A model generated the notes under the pieces. It saw only the letters and a list, made by a program, of their open reading frames with translations, was not told the DNA's origin and did not search any database. A DNA stretch of 64,000 nucleotides, taken from positions 27,501-91,500 of the forward strand of contig MCFG01000191.1 in assembly GCA_002104895.1 (NCBI GenBank). Reading direction: 5' to 3'. Position 1 is the stretch's first letter. Every line of letters starts with the position of its first letter. A program made the translations under genes and the position numbers. This document shows, in pieces, positions 1 through 14,307 of this stretch. The stretch is from Anaeromyces robustus (taxonomy: Eukaryota; Neocallimastigomycota; Neocallimastigomycetes; Neocallimastigales; Neocallimastigaceae).

Positions 1-149
1 ATTTTAAAGTTACTTTTTTATTATAAAAATTAAACAGCAATATTGAATTCTGATTCATACCAACAAATAATTGATAAAGAATTTCGACAGTGCTGGAAGG
101 GAATATTGAAAAATATAATGATTCATTTTATTTATCTAATGCTTATAAT

Positions 150-470
150 ATAAAAAAAAAAGACATATAGCAAAATACTTAGTAGAACATGGAGCAGATG
201 TTAATGAATATTAAATATAATGAATATAATAAAGAAAACAGTGATGGACTAACACCATTATTTTATGCTTGTAAAAAAAAGACATGAAAATATATTGTAA
301 AATATTTAGTGGAACTTGGAATGGATATCAATAAAAAAGTTGTTAATGGTTCGGCCCACAATTTAATGTATATGAAAGTAAAAGTTGAAATGAAAAATAT
401 AGCAAAATTCTTAATAAAACATGGAACAAATATTAAAAAGAAAACAGTGATAGACTAACATTATTATTTT
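150..470 (+). pseudogene. Ankyrin-repeat gene remnant
   Basis: Short broken stretches translate to ankyrin helices: HIAKYLVEHGADVNEY near 165-212, then SDGLTPLFYACKKK near 241-285, then KYIVKYLVELGMDIN near 290-334, and a last NIAKFLIKHGTNIKK near 391-440. The consensus features (G-x-TPL, ACxxGH-like helix, YLVEHGADVN) are clear, but stops and frame changes separate the units, so this is a decayed gene or the decayed end of one lying left of the window. Ankyrin genes are abundant in this type of genome. No function can be assigned. Confidence 0.7.
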
Positions 471-483
471 TTAATATAAAATA

Positions 484-1680
484 ATAAATAGATTAAGCAA
501 AATAAAATAAAATAATTTTATTAATAAAAAAAAATAAACACAAATTTTTTTTTAGCTTAGTTTATTTTAATTTTTAATTTCCTTTTTTATCCAATATTGA
601 AAGTACAAAAAAAAAAGAAAAAAATAAACTAAAAATTAAAAATTAAAAAAGTTAAGATCAAAAAAAAAAATTATTTTGATCTTAATTATTTGTTTTTCAA
701 AATAATCTAATTTCAAAAACATAATTAATAAAAAATTTTTCAAAATAAAATATAATTTTTTTTTTTCTTTTTTTTTTTTTTCAAAACAAGATTTTTTTTT
801 TTACTATAATAAAAATAAATAAAAAAAGTAAGAATAAAAAATTATTAAAAATATAGAATTTATTTAGAAAAAATAATATTTATTAATATTTAATAAAATC
901 ATAAGAAATTTAATCTTCTAATACATAATAATTATTAATGACATTAAATTAAAAAAATTTAATTATATTATTATAAAACTTTTTTAACTTTAATAATCTT
1001 TTATAAATTCAAATTTGATAAAAATATATACAAAAGAAGTAAACAAAAATCAAACAAAATAACAAAAAACTATCCAAATCAAAATCTAAAACAAAAACAA
1101 AAAATAATAATTTATAGTTTATTTGAATTATTATTATGAATAATTAAGATTAGATATATTTTTTTTTTTATTTTCTATTTAAATATTTTATTTATTAAGT
1201 ATTTATTTATATTCAAATAATTAAAAACAAGTAGGAAAAAAAATTTTTTTTTCCAATTTTTTTTATATTATTTATTTAATTATAACTAATATGGATCCTT
1301 ACACTAGCACTAGTAATGATGTTATTTCCATCAACATTTTTTTTTTGTCTAAAAAAAATGTAACAATAGCATGTAAATTTTTTTTTTTTCATTTTGATTT
1401 CACTTCAACTCTAAGTATAATTTTACTCTAAACTCTAGAATTAATTTATTTATTTATTTTATTTTATTTTATTTTTTTAGACCCTTACAATAAGATATGT
1501 CCCAATATTAAATCAATCAAAAAAAGAATATTTAGAAAGAATCTTGTCTTAACTATTATATCTTCTTAGGCTTTTAAATCTAATATACTAATTGATAAAC
1601 TCAAAAATGCAGTTTAATAGAAAAACAAGAAACAGTATCAGAAGATTCAATAAAATTATCAATTCTTTTTGATAATAATT

Positions 1681-1717
<37 letters not shown>

Positions 1718-1829
1718 AAGATTATATATTTTTATTATGTATATTAATTAATTAATAAAAAATTCATTTTTTTTTCTTTTCAAATTATATCATAAGATAT
1801 GACTTTTTATAACATTTATATTTAAATAA
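484..1829. other. Spacer, no convincing gene
   Basis: AT-rich sequence with poly(A) and poly(T) runs. A short reading frame starting at an ATG at 1291 (MDPYTSTSNDVISIN) and a frame after an AG at 1480 (TLTIRYVPILNQSKKEYLE) look a little more gene-like than their surroundings. They could be exons of a small gene or a relic, but I cannot connect or name them. A T-run lies at 1682-1713. Confidence 0.5.
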
Positions 1830-2472
1830 TTATTTTTTATCCTTAGAATGACGTTCACCAATTTCGAAATCTTTTGAATTAGCAAACATGTAACTTACAG
1901 GAATTGGATCATCTCCTGTTAATTTTTTAAAGTCATTAGTATGAATAGCAAATTTTTCTAAACGAATAGCTTTACCAAAAGAAACTATACCATCACTACA
2001 AAATGGAGTTGGAGCATCAGTGGCAAATATTCCATCAGTAGTTCTTGGAACACCTTGAGCGTCAAGTTCCTTATAATTTTCTTCATCAGAAATTTCTCTA
2101 TAAGTAACATGATTACCAGTTACCTTATTTCCAATTTCAATAAATTCTTTCATAGAAAGAAGTTCCTTACCATTAATATCAATAGTAGTATGATCATATT
2201 TATTTGCTTTATGAAGAGCAATAGCTAAAGCCTTTGCACAATCTTTTCTTGAAATATAAGCCATATGACCATCACCAGAATTATTTGAAAATGGTATATT
2301 TAAACCTACAAAAAGGAAATAACATGAAATCATAGATTCAGCAAACTGTAAGTTAGCGTTAGGGTTTAAGTACAAATGTAAAATATATGAATATACCAAG
2401 GGCGTCGACGCCGAAAAGGTAAGGCAGGGAATTTAATTCCGATACATTCATGTGAAAATCACATGATAAGTC

Positions 2473-2507
<35 letters not shown>

Positions 2508-2943
2508 CAAACTGTTAATTACGTAAGAAAATATAATTCATTCCAACACTTTTTATATATTTTTCAGTAAAATCATGATCAAGTTTTTCAATAGAAGGAT
2601 TGGTTTCATCACTAGCATTTACTAATGAAGTGTAAACAATTTTTTTTACACCAACACTCTTAGCTGCATCAATAACATTTTTATGAGCAGCTTGTCTTTT
2701 TTCACCAACAAATGGCATTGAAATAAGTCCTATAGTATCAACATTTCTAAATACTTCTTCTAAATTGTCATAATAATTAAAATCAACAACATGAGTTTCA
2801 ATTCCCATATTTGTATATTTTTTTAACGTTTCTTCATGAGAAGAACAAAAAATTAAATTATTTTTATCTTCTAAAGTAAGAAGAATTTTTGCAGCTTCAC
2901 TTCCAAGATTTCCACCAACTCCAGCTAATAATATTTTACCCAT
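1830..2943 (-). pseudogene. NmrA-like NAD(P)-binding oxidoreductase gene, interrupted
   Basis: The N-terminal half (2515-2943) starts MGKILLAGVGGNLGSEAAK, a Rossmann GxGGxxG dinucleotide-binding motif, and continues with a GVKKIVYTSL strand typical of NmrA/NAD(P)H-azoreductase-like atypical short-chain dehydrogenases. The C-terminal half (1830 to about 2355) carries SGDGHMAYISRKDCAKALA, the family's conserved GDGkvayisrdDiA segment. Together they give about 310 residues, the usual family length, without introns. They are separated by a poly(A)-tailed insertion at 2340-2521, and the right-hand junction copy has an in-frame TAA after FLRN. The left target-site copy reads Leu at that place, so the gene was probably intact before the insertion. 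The unbroken frames and intronless form suggest a recently lost gene, perhaps of bacterial origin (inference). Confidence 0.8.
2340..2521 (+). mobile_element. SINE-like poly(A)-tailed retroposon with target-site duplication
   Basis: A body of about 120 bp at 2356-2475 is followed by 31 A residues (2476-2506). It is flanked by a 16-bp direct repeat, AGCAAACTGTAAGTTA at 2340-2355 and AGCAAACTGTTAATTA at 2506-2521, with 14 of 16 identical. The body is far richer in G+C than its surroundings and holds three successive palindromes: GGCGTCGACGCC near 2402, GGAATTTAATTCC near 2430, and CATGTGAAAATCACATG near 2449. This is the signature of target-primed retroposition of a small structured RNA. The parental RNA was not identified; no convincing tRNA A and B boxes were seen. 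It interrupts the NmrA-like gene in the antisense direction. Confidence 0.7.
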
Positions 2944-3795
2944 TGACTATATTTAATAGTAAAAATATTAAATAAATAAAACAATTTTTATATTTTTCTT
3001 AACAAAATTAAAAAAAAAATTAAAAAAAATAAAAAAATTTTTTTATATATTTTTAAAAATTTTTTTTTTTTAAAGACCAAAGTAGTCAAATAGTCAAGTA
3101 TTTAAAAAAAAAAAATAATATTTAATAAGCAAATCAAATAGAATAATAAGATTAATCCATGCATATTTTTATTATGATGTTATTTATAATATTAATTTAT
3201 TATTGGTTCTTTTATATGATATAAATAATTTAAAAAAAAAATTTTTTTTTACAAAATTATTAAAACTTTATTAATTAATAAAAAACATTAATTATCTAAT
3301 TATCTATTTAAAAAGTTATTAATACAAAAATATTTTTACTTTATGGTTATACAAAAACTAAACTATGTGAATTATTTATAATTTACATAATAAGATGACT
3401 CTGCCGTTATAAAAAAATAATAAACAATTATAAATAAAGTTTTATTTAACCATGGAAACTTGTTAAAATTATTTTTTTAAAAAAAAAAAAAAAATTAATA
3501 AATAAAAAATGAAACAGAAATAGAAAAATATAGCTTTTGACATTTAACAAAATAAATATATATTATGTTCATATTTCATTAAATACATATATAAGATTAA
3601 ATATAAAATTAATTAATGTAAATTATATATATTACAAAAATAAATAATTATAGAAATATAAATAACAATATTAAAATAATATAACAAAAAAAAAATTTAT
3701 TATTAAAGAATTATATATTTTTTTATTATATATTTTATATATATATAAACTTACATTAATACATATTTTTGTAATCATTATACAAAAATATACAT
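2944..3795. other. Spacer, nothing coding seen
   Basis: AT-rich sequence upstream of the NmrA-like gene start, with A and T runs. No ORF, repeat array or RNA gene stands out. Confidence 0.6.
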
Positions 3796-4206
<411 letters not shown>

Positions 4207-4214
4207 ATTCATTA

Positions 4215-4580
4215 TTATTTTGTCAAAATGTATACTATTATAATGTATATTATTAATAGTAGTATTATTCTATCACTACTATTAAAGGAATTCTCTTCTC
4301 TTTCAATATCGCTAAAATACTTATTAAATATCTCTTTAAAATTAACTTCTTTTTTGTAATAGTGACGTACAATATAATTTTTAATATTGGTATTTATGTC
4401 ATTATTAATAGATTTATCTAAATAATAAATAATATTAAAATTTTCATAATTTAAATTCTTAAAATCAAAATTATCAATTTTACTTATATAAGAAATTAAT
4501 TGATTTAGATCATTACCATGAATTAAATCAATAATTATTCCTCTTTTTTCATCATAATGACTAAAAATATACTTTACCAC
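4215..4580 (-). pseudogene. C-terminal tail of the ~63-residue repeat gene
   Basis: This frame holds about one and a half more units of the repeat that fills 5046-9096: FSHYDEKRGIIIDLI, GNDLNQLISYI, ENFNIIYYL, IKNYIVRHYYKK. It ends in a hydrophobic stretch (IILLLIIYIIIVYIL) before the stop. It is cut off from the upstream ORF by the 182-bp triplication, whose units each shift the frame. It is either the broken end of one gene or a remnant. Whether the hydrophobic end was a real membrane anchor cannot be told. Confidence 0.55.
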
Positions 4581-5098
4581 ATTTGAATAATTATCATTTT
4601 TCTTTTTACAAAAATCAATAATATTAAAATATTTATCATTAAGACTTTTTAATATTATCTTATTTTCTTCAATATATTTTTTTAATTCATTATAGTTTCT
4701 TCAATTAAATCAACTATTTTACCTCTTTTCTTGTCATAATGACTAAAAATATACTTTACCACATTTGAATAATTATCATTTTTCTTTTTACAAAAATCAA
4801 TAATATTAAAATATTTATCATTAAGACTTTTTAATATTATCTTATTTTCTTCAATATATTTTTTTAATTCATTATAGTTTCTTCAATTAAATCAACTATT
4901 TTACCTCTTTTCTTGTCATAATGACTAAAAATATACTTTACCACATTTGAATAATTATCATTTTTCTTTTTACAAAAATCAATAATATTAAAATATTTAT
5001 CATTAAGACTTTTTAATATTATCTTATTTTCTTCAATATATTTTTTTAATTCATTATAGTTTCTTCAATTAAATCAACTATTTTACCTCTTTTCTTGT
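4553..5098 (-). repeat. Three tandem 182-bp units inside the repeat gene
   Basis: Units 4553-4734, 4735-4916 and 4917-5098 are essentially identical, and a diverged unit follows at 5099. Each encodes one protein repeat (KKYIEENKI, LNDKYFNIIDFC, IFSHYDKKRGKIVDLIEE). Because 182 is not a multiple of three, each unit shifts the frame at the same place (after LIEET). The frame fault therefore predates the triplication, so the amplification happened in DNA that no longer coded through. Confidence 0.9.
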
Positions 5099-7016
5099 CA
5101 TAATGATTAATAATATATAACCTTGTAGAATCACTTATTTTATTTTTTTTATCATTACAAAAATCTATAATATTAAAGTATTTATTATTTAAATCTTTAA
5201 ATTCAATGTTAAATTTTTCAGTATAATCTTTAATTAAATTAAATCGACTAAAATATATATGATCTGTATTTTTAATAATATTAAGTAATTCTCCATGTTT
5301 ATTGTTGTAATTAGTTACAATATGAACTTTCATTTGATGAGAAATAGTTAAATCCAGTGAAGTACAATACTCTCTTATATTAAAATATTCATCGTCATAA
5401 TTTTTAATTTCTTCTTTAAGGTCTCTTAACTTTGAAATATTGTTACTTCTAACTAAATATATTAAATCCATTCTTTTTTTATCCCAATGACTCATGATAA
5501 ATTGTTTCATTAAAATAGAAATATTATCATGATTATAATAATCTAGCATATCAGGATAATTATCTTTTATTGCTTTAAATTCAATTTTGTATCGAATTGT
5601 ATAATATTTTAATTCATTAATATAATTTTTTAGTATCATTTTTTGAATAATATATTTTTTTTCAATTGATTTATAGATGTAATCTTTTATTTTATAATTT
5701 ATTTTTAATCTATTATATAAACAATAATCAACAATATCAAATGGTCCTTCATTTAATGTTTCAAGTACAATATTGTTTTTTTTAATATAATGTAAAAATG
5801 ATTCATAATTATTTCTGGATATTAATTCTGTAATGTTACTAATTGTTTTATTATAATGATTAATAATATAATATTTCATTTTTTTAGATATAGATTTTTT
5901 TTCATCTAATGAATTTATATAAGTAATTAAATTAAATCTCTTATTATTTAATTGTTTCAATTCAATTTGCTCTTTCTCTAAGTAACATTTTAATTGTTCA
6001 ATATTGTCACTTTTAATAAACTCGATAACACTCTTTTGTTTATCATCACAATTAGAAACAATGAAATCATTCATTTCAGAAGAAATCTCATCCATATAAT
6101 TATTACAAAATTCTATTATATTAAAATAGTTATCGTTTAATGCCTTGAAATTAATATTATTTTTTTCAATATAATTTTTTAATTTTTCAATATCATTTAA
6201 CATTATTAATTCAACGACAGCATATCTTTCTTTGGTATAATGACTTATTACAAAATTTTTTATTTTACTATAGATAAATCCATCACAATATTTTATTAAA
6301 TCGAACTTATTATCACTCAAATTTTTTAATTCAATGTTCCTTTTTTCTATGTATTTTTTTAAATAATCAATATCATTTTTTCGAAGTAATTCAACAACCA
6401 TAAACCTATCTTTTGTATAATGACTTATTACAAAATATTTCATTATATAAGAAATTTTATTGGCATCATCATAACAAAATTTTATGATATCAAAATTCTT
6501 ATAACTAAAATTTTCTAGTACAATATTATTTCTTTCAATATAATTTATTAATTTATTAATTTCATTCTTTTGAATCAAAGAAATAATGGAACTCTTATTT
6601 ATATCAAAACATATCATGATAAACTCCTTTATTTCACAAGTAATTTTATGACTATTATAAAGAAATATAGCATAAGTTGTTATATTAAAACATTTGTCAT
6701 TTAGATCTGTCACAATAATATTATTATTTTCAATGTAATTTTTTAATTCAATAATATCATTAGTTATCATTCTATCAATGACATTTCCTCTCCTTTTATT
6801 ATCATGAGTTATTATATAATTTATAGTTTGTTTCGCTCCATTTTTTATATTAACAATAGAATATCTTATTATATTGAAATCTTCATCATTTATATCTTTA
6901 AACTCAAAATCTTTTTTTACAAAATAATTTTTTAATTCATTAATATCATTATTTTTTATAAGATTTATAATATCAATCCTTTCTTTAGAATAATTTGATA
7001 ATATAAACATTTTCAT
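5046..7016 (-). CDS. Repeat protein, downstream ORF (about 10 units of ~63 residues)
   Basis: 656 codons made almost entirely of one degenerate repeat. The pattern is R-x-x-I-x-x-LI-x-x-NDI-x-x-LK-x-YIEKNNIE-x-K-x-LND-x-x-FNII-x-Y, a short variable loop, IS-x-x-MK-x-FVISHY-x-K. Units begin near residues 12, 75, 139, 202 and so on. The predicted character is a helical solenoid with Lys, Asn and Ile dominant. There are no signal peptide and no catalytic motif. The repeat continues upstream without a gap into 7017-7105 and then the ORF at 7105-9096, one frameshift away, so the ATG at 7016 is probably internal to a once longer gene. The LI-x-x-ND-x-x-LK-x-YI core weakly recalls the cap repeats of some ankyrin proteins. 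I do not recognise the family. Confidence 0.6.
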   Translation of the reverse strand: MKMFILSNYSKERIDIINLIKNNDINELKNYFVKKDFEFKDINDEDFNIIRYSIVNIKNGAKQTINYIITHDNKRRGNVIDRMITNDIIELKNYIENNNIIVTDLNDKCFNITTYAIFLYNSHKITCEIKEFIMICFDINKSSIISLIQKNEINKLINYIERNNIVLENFSYKNFDIIKFCYDDANKISYIMKYFVISHYTKDRFMVVELLRKNDIDYLKKYIEKRNIELKNLSDNKFDLIKYCDGFIYSKIKNFVISHYTKERYAVVELIMLNDIEKLKNYIEKNNINFKALNDNYFNIIEFCNNYMDEISSEMNDFIVSNCDDKQKSVIEFIKSDNIEQLKCYLEKEQIELKQLNNKRFNLITYINSLDEKKSISKKMKYYIINHYNKTISNITELISRNNYESFLHYIKKNNIVLETLNEGPFDIVDYCLYNRLKINYKIKDYIYKSIEKKYIIQKMILKNYINELKYYTIRYKIEFKAIKDNYPDMLDYYNHDNISILMKQFIMSHWDKKRMDLIYLVRSNNISKLRDLKEEIKNYDDEYFNIREYCTSLDLTISHQMKVHIVTNYNNKHGELLNIIKNTDHIYFSRFNLIKDYTEKFNIEFKDLNNKYFNIIDFCNDKKNKISDSTRLYIINHYDKKRGKIVDLIEETIMN

Positions 7017-7104
7017 TATTTTTGTAATCTTTTTTTGATTATATAAATCATTAGATAAATCTTTTATATTAAAATTTTTATCATTTAATTCATTAAAAAT
7101 AATA

Positions 7105-9096
7105 TTATTTTTCTGAATATTCTTTTAGTTCATTTATATTATTTTTTTCAAATAATTTAACAATCATCTTTCTTTTTTCATTGTAATGATATATTATAAA
7201 ATTTTTCATTTCCAAAGAAATTAAATTTTGTTGGTATAGAGTCAATATGTACTCAATAATATTAAAATTATTAGTATTTAATGATTCAAAAATAAAATTA
7301 TTTTTTTCAGTGTATTCTTTTAATTGATTTAATTTATTTTCTTTTATAAGACAAATTGGTATTGAAAATCCCCTTTTATAATAAAAATCTTTAATTAATT
7401 CAGTAACTTTTGATGATATATTATACAAATAATCACAAGTATATTTTACAATGTTAAAATTATACCCATTTAACTCATCAATTTTAACATTATTTTCAAT
7501 AATATATTTTTTTTGGCCATTAAAATCATTTTTTTTAATCATATTAATAATCAATCTTCTTTGTCTAGTATATCCAGTAATAACATAATCTCTTACATCA
7601 CATGAAATAGTTTTACAACCATAAAAATAAAATGAATATTTTATGATATTAAAAGAAGAATCTTCAAAACTTTTGAATTCAATATTGTTTTTTTCAACAT
7701 AATTTTTTAATTTTGTTAAATTATTTTCTCTTATTAATTCAACTATATCATATCTTTTTTTATTTAAATGACTTATTACAAAAATTTTCATACTCTTAGA
7801 AATCTTTATATTTTTATTAATATATTTTAATATATCAAAATTTTCATCATTCAATTTTTCAAGTTCAATACTATTTTTCTCAATATATCCTTTTAGACCA
7901 TTAATGTCATTTTTTTTAATCATATTAATAATCAATCTTCTTTGTTTAGTATATCTAGTGATAATATAATCTTTTACATTACAAAAAATAATATTATAGT
8001 TATACAAATGAAATGAATATTTTATGATATTAAAATAAGAATCTTCAAAACTTTTGAATTCAATATTGTTTTTTTCAACATAATTTTTTAATTTTGTTAA
8101 ATTATTTTCTCTTATTAATTCAACTATATCATATCTTTTTTTATTTAAATGACTTATTACAAAAATTTTCATACTCTCAGAAATTTCTATATTTTTATTA
8201 ATAAAATTTAATATATCAAAATTTTCATCATTCAATTTTTCAAGTTCAATACTATTTTTCTCAATATATTCTTTTAAATAATTGATATCATTATTACTTA
8301 TTAATTCAATAATTTCAAATCTCTCTTTATTATAATGACTGATAACGAAATTTTTCATTTTAAAAGAAATGGAATTTGTTGAAGAGTTGACATAATCAAT
8401 AATATCAAAATTTTCATCATTTAAATCTTTAATTTCAATTTTATTATTTTTAATATATTTTTTAAGATCAATGACATTTTCTTCCTTTAAATATTTAATT
8501 ATATTTTTTCGTTTAAAGACAAAGGTTTCTATAACAAATTTTTTTATATCATCAGAAATTTTATTTTTAGGCGAATTAATATAATTTATAATGTCAAATG
8601 TGTTATCATTTAATTCTTTAAACTCGATATTATTTTTCATGGAAAATGATCTTAATTCATTGACATTATTTTTTTTCATTATTTCAATAACTTTTATTCT
8701 ATTAAAATGATTTTTAATGTAAGTATAGATGTCAGAAGAAATTTCCTTTCTTTCCATGAGAAATATTGAATATTTCATTATATCAAAATATTTATAATTT
8801 ATATCATATAATTTAACGTTATTTTTCAATAAGTAATTTTTTAATTTTTCCAAATCATTTTTTTTTATTATTTCAATAAAATTAACTATATTTTTATCAT
8901 AATGAATTTTAACGAAATAATTTAATTCATTTGATATCTTTCCTTTATTATAAAGTTTATTTGTATAATTTTCAATATCTTTATCTATTCTTTTAATTTC
9001 AATATTTTCATTTTTTATATAATCTTTTAACTTATTTATATCATTCTTATTAATAAAATCTTTTATATCATTAACAATTCTTAATTTATCTCTCAT
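7105..9096 (-). CDS. Repeat protein, upstream ORF (about 11 units of ~63 residues)
   Basis: 663 codons starting MRDKLRIVNDIKDFINKNDI at 9096, with the first repeat beginning at once. Units are 60-66 residues with conserved LI-x-x-ND, LK-x-YIEKN, F-[DN]-II-x-Y, MK-x-FVISH and K-[ER]-R. Two double units are nearly identical: 7681 onward matches 8062 onward, a 381-bp (127-codon) duplication that keeps the frame. The ORF stops inside the eleventh unit, where the text changes frame (KEYSEK then NNIIFNELND), and the repeat then runs on into the next ORF. It is either one gene with a frameshift (or a sequencing error) or two adjacent members. It has no introns, unlike the surrounding single-copy genes. 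Function unknown; a protein-binding solenoid is the natural guess. Confidence 0.65.
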   Translation of the reverse strand: MRDKLRIVNDIKDFINKNDINKLKDYIKNENIEIKRIDKDIENYTNKLYNKGKISNELNYFVKIHYDKNIVNFIEIIKKNDLEKLKNYLLKNNVKLYDINYKYFDIMKYSIFLMERKEISSDIYTYIKNHFNRIKVIEIMKKNNVNELRSFSMKNNIEFKELNDNTFDIINYINSPKNKISDDIKKFVIETFVFKRKNIIKYLKEENVIDLKKYIKNNKIEIKDLNDENFDIIDYVNSSTNSISFKMKNFVISHYNKERFEIIELISNNDINYLKEYIEKNSIELEKLNDENFDILNFINKNIEISESMKIFVISHLNKKRYDIVELIRENNLTKLKNYVEKNNIEFKSFEDSYFNIIKYSFHLYNYNIIFCNVKDYIITRYTKQRRLIINMIKKNDINGLKGYIEKNSIELEKLNDENFDILKYINKNIKISKSMKIFVISHLNKKRYDIVELIRENNLTKLKNYVEKNNIEFKSFEDSSFNIIKYSFYFYGCKTISCDVRDYVITGYTRQRRLIINMIKKNDFNGQKKYIIENNVKIDELNGYNFNIVKYTCDYLYNISSKVTELIKDFYYKRGFSIPICLIKENKLNQLKEYTEKNNFIFESLNTNNFNIIEYILTLYQQNLISLEMKNFIIYHYNEKRKMIVKLFEKNNINELKEYSEK

Positions 9097-10703
9097 AATA
9101 TTATTAATGCTAATTCAATTTTACAAAAAAAAATTTTTAAAAAAATATATAATTAAAAAGATAAAAAAATTAAAACTAAAAAATTATTATATATATGAAA
9201 TAATTTTTATTGAAAAAAGATAATTTTTATGTCCATTTCTATAATATTATTTAATACTTCTCTATAAAATACGTCCATTAAAAAATTTCAAAAAACTTTA
9301 AATACTATTCTCATGAAATACTTTGTCCATTTTTAAATATGTAATAATAAATTATTATATAAAATTATAATAAGAAAATATAATTTATAATAATAATATA
9401 ATAATTATAGTAAAGTTCAAATATAAATAACTGTTATTATACTAAAAAAAATGCTACCTCATATTATGGACCAATGTACACACATACTAAAGAATAAAGC
9501 TATGTTTTAAAAAAAACAATGAAGAAAATGAAAAGAAAAAACTTTATAAAATCATCTGATTCACCTGCTGGATATCCGGATATTCCAAAATAAAATAGAT
9601 AGTTCTTTTCATTTATATATAGATTATAAAATTTAAAAACTGTCACTTAAAAAAAAAAAAAATAACTGATAAAATTGAAAGAGCAAAAGGTCCTGATTAT
9701 TTTACTAAGCTTAACCTTTGTTCTGTATATAACCTAATACGTATTAATGTAAGCAACTAATACAAAATAACATTTAGAATGAAATATGATTTCTAGTAGA
9801 ATATTACCTACAATACCAAGAATTATTAATTCAATTCAGTAGAAGCATTCATAAAAAATAACTTAAAATTTTAATTGACCAATATTCAAAAAAAATTACA
9901 TTGAAAATAGGATTAAATTATGTTTCAAAAAGTTTATTTTAAAATTTATACTAAAATTAAAAAATTAATTTTAAAAAATTTTCTATTTAACAAATAAATA
10001 CAGAAATTCAATATTTAATTATAATAAAATACTATAATTAAAACCCTTTCAATTGATATTTATAGTATACCACTTTCATTTAAACTATTTAAAATATATA
10101 ATATAAAAATAACAAAAAAAAAAAAAAAAAAAAAAAAAAAAGATATATGATAGATAGTATTTCAATTGTTATAATACAATAATTAATTAATTGGTATCGA
10201 ATATATTTAATATATAATAATATAATAATTATTTTAATATTTATATTAAGAATATTATACTAACAAAATTTACTTTAATAGAATACTTATTAATAAAACA
10301 TATTAATTAATATATATAATAATATCATTTATTAAAATATATTATAATATATTATTATTAAATAAATGTTCTTATATAAAATTTAATTAATTTATTAAAT
10401 TAATAAATCAAATATTAATGCTTAAAAAAGTAAAAAATATATATATTATATTTAATTATTATTATTAGTAGTAGTAGTAATAGTAGAAGTAGTATTTGTA
10501 ATATAGTAGTAATATTACTATTATATTGTTGCTTAATTTTATTTATTGAATTTAATTTTTATTCTATGTTGTTATTTTTAACTTCTTTATTTTATTATTT
10601 TGATTATTTTTTCTTTTCTACTATAATTCTTTTTTTTTTTTTTTTTTAATTGATTATTTTCTTAATAAAATTATCTTTTTTCTTTAAATCTCAATTTATA
10701 TAA
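9097..10703. other. Gene-poor spacer
   Basis: Apart from the retroelement fossil at 9450-9875 there is only AT-rich sequence, an A-run at 10111-10141 and a (TAG)n-like stretch near 10467-10512. No intact gene seen. Confidence 0.6.
9450..9875 (+). mobile_element. Ty3/Gypsy (Metaviridae) reverse-transcriptase fossil, fragment
   Basis: Scattered short translations match the start of a Ty3/Gypsy reverse transcriptase in the right order: a segment like SSDSPAGYP near 9560, then IERAKGPDYFTKLNL with SVYNLIRI near 9675-9745, then a weaker stretch downstream. The element is broken in many places, covers only part of the RT domain, and no LTRs or other domains were recognised near it. It looks old. 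Confidence 0.6.

Positions 10704-14307
<3,604 letters not shown>

Noticed and set aside
2395-2475. Hammerhead or other self-cleaving ribozyme in the retroposon body
   Set aside because: GAAA occurs beside a stem, but the CUGANGA core is absent on both strands; other ribozyme cores were not matched.
2340-2521. The retroposon acting as an intron of the NmrA-like gene
   Set aside because: A GTAATT donor and a TTACAG acceptor exist at its edges in the gene's direction, but the join leads to a stop within a few codons.
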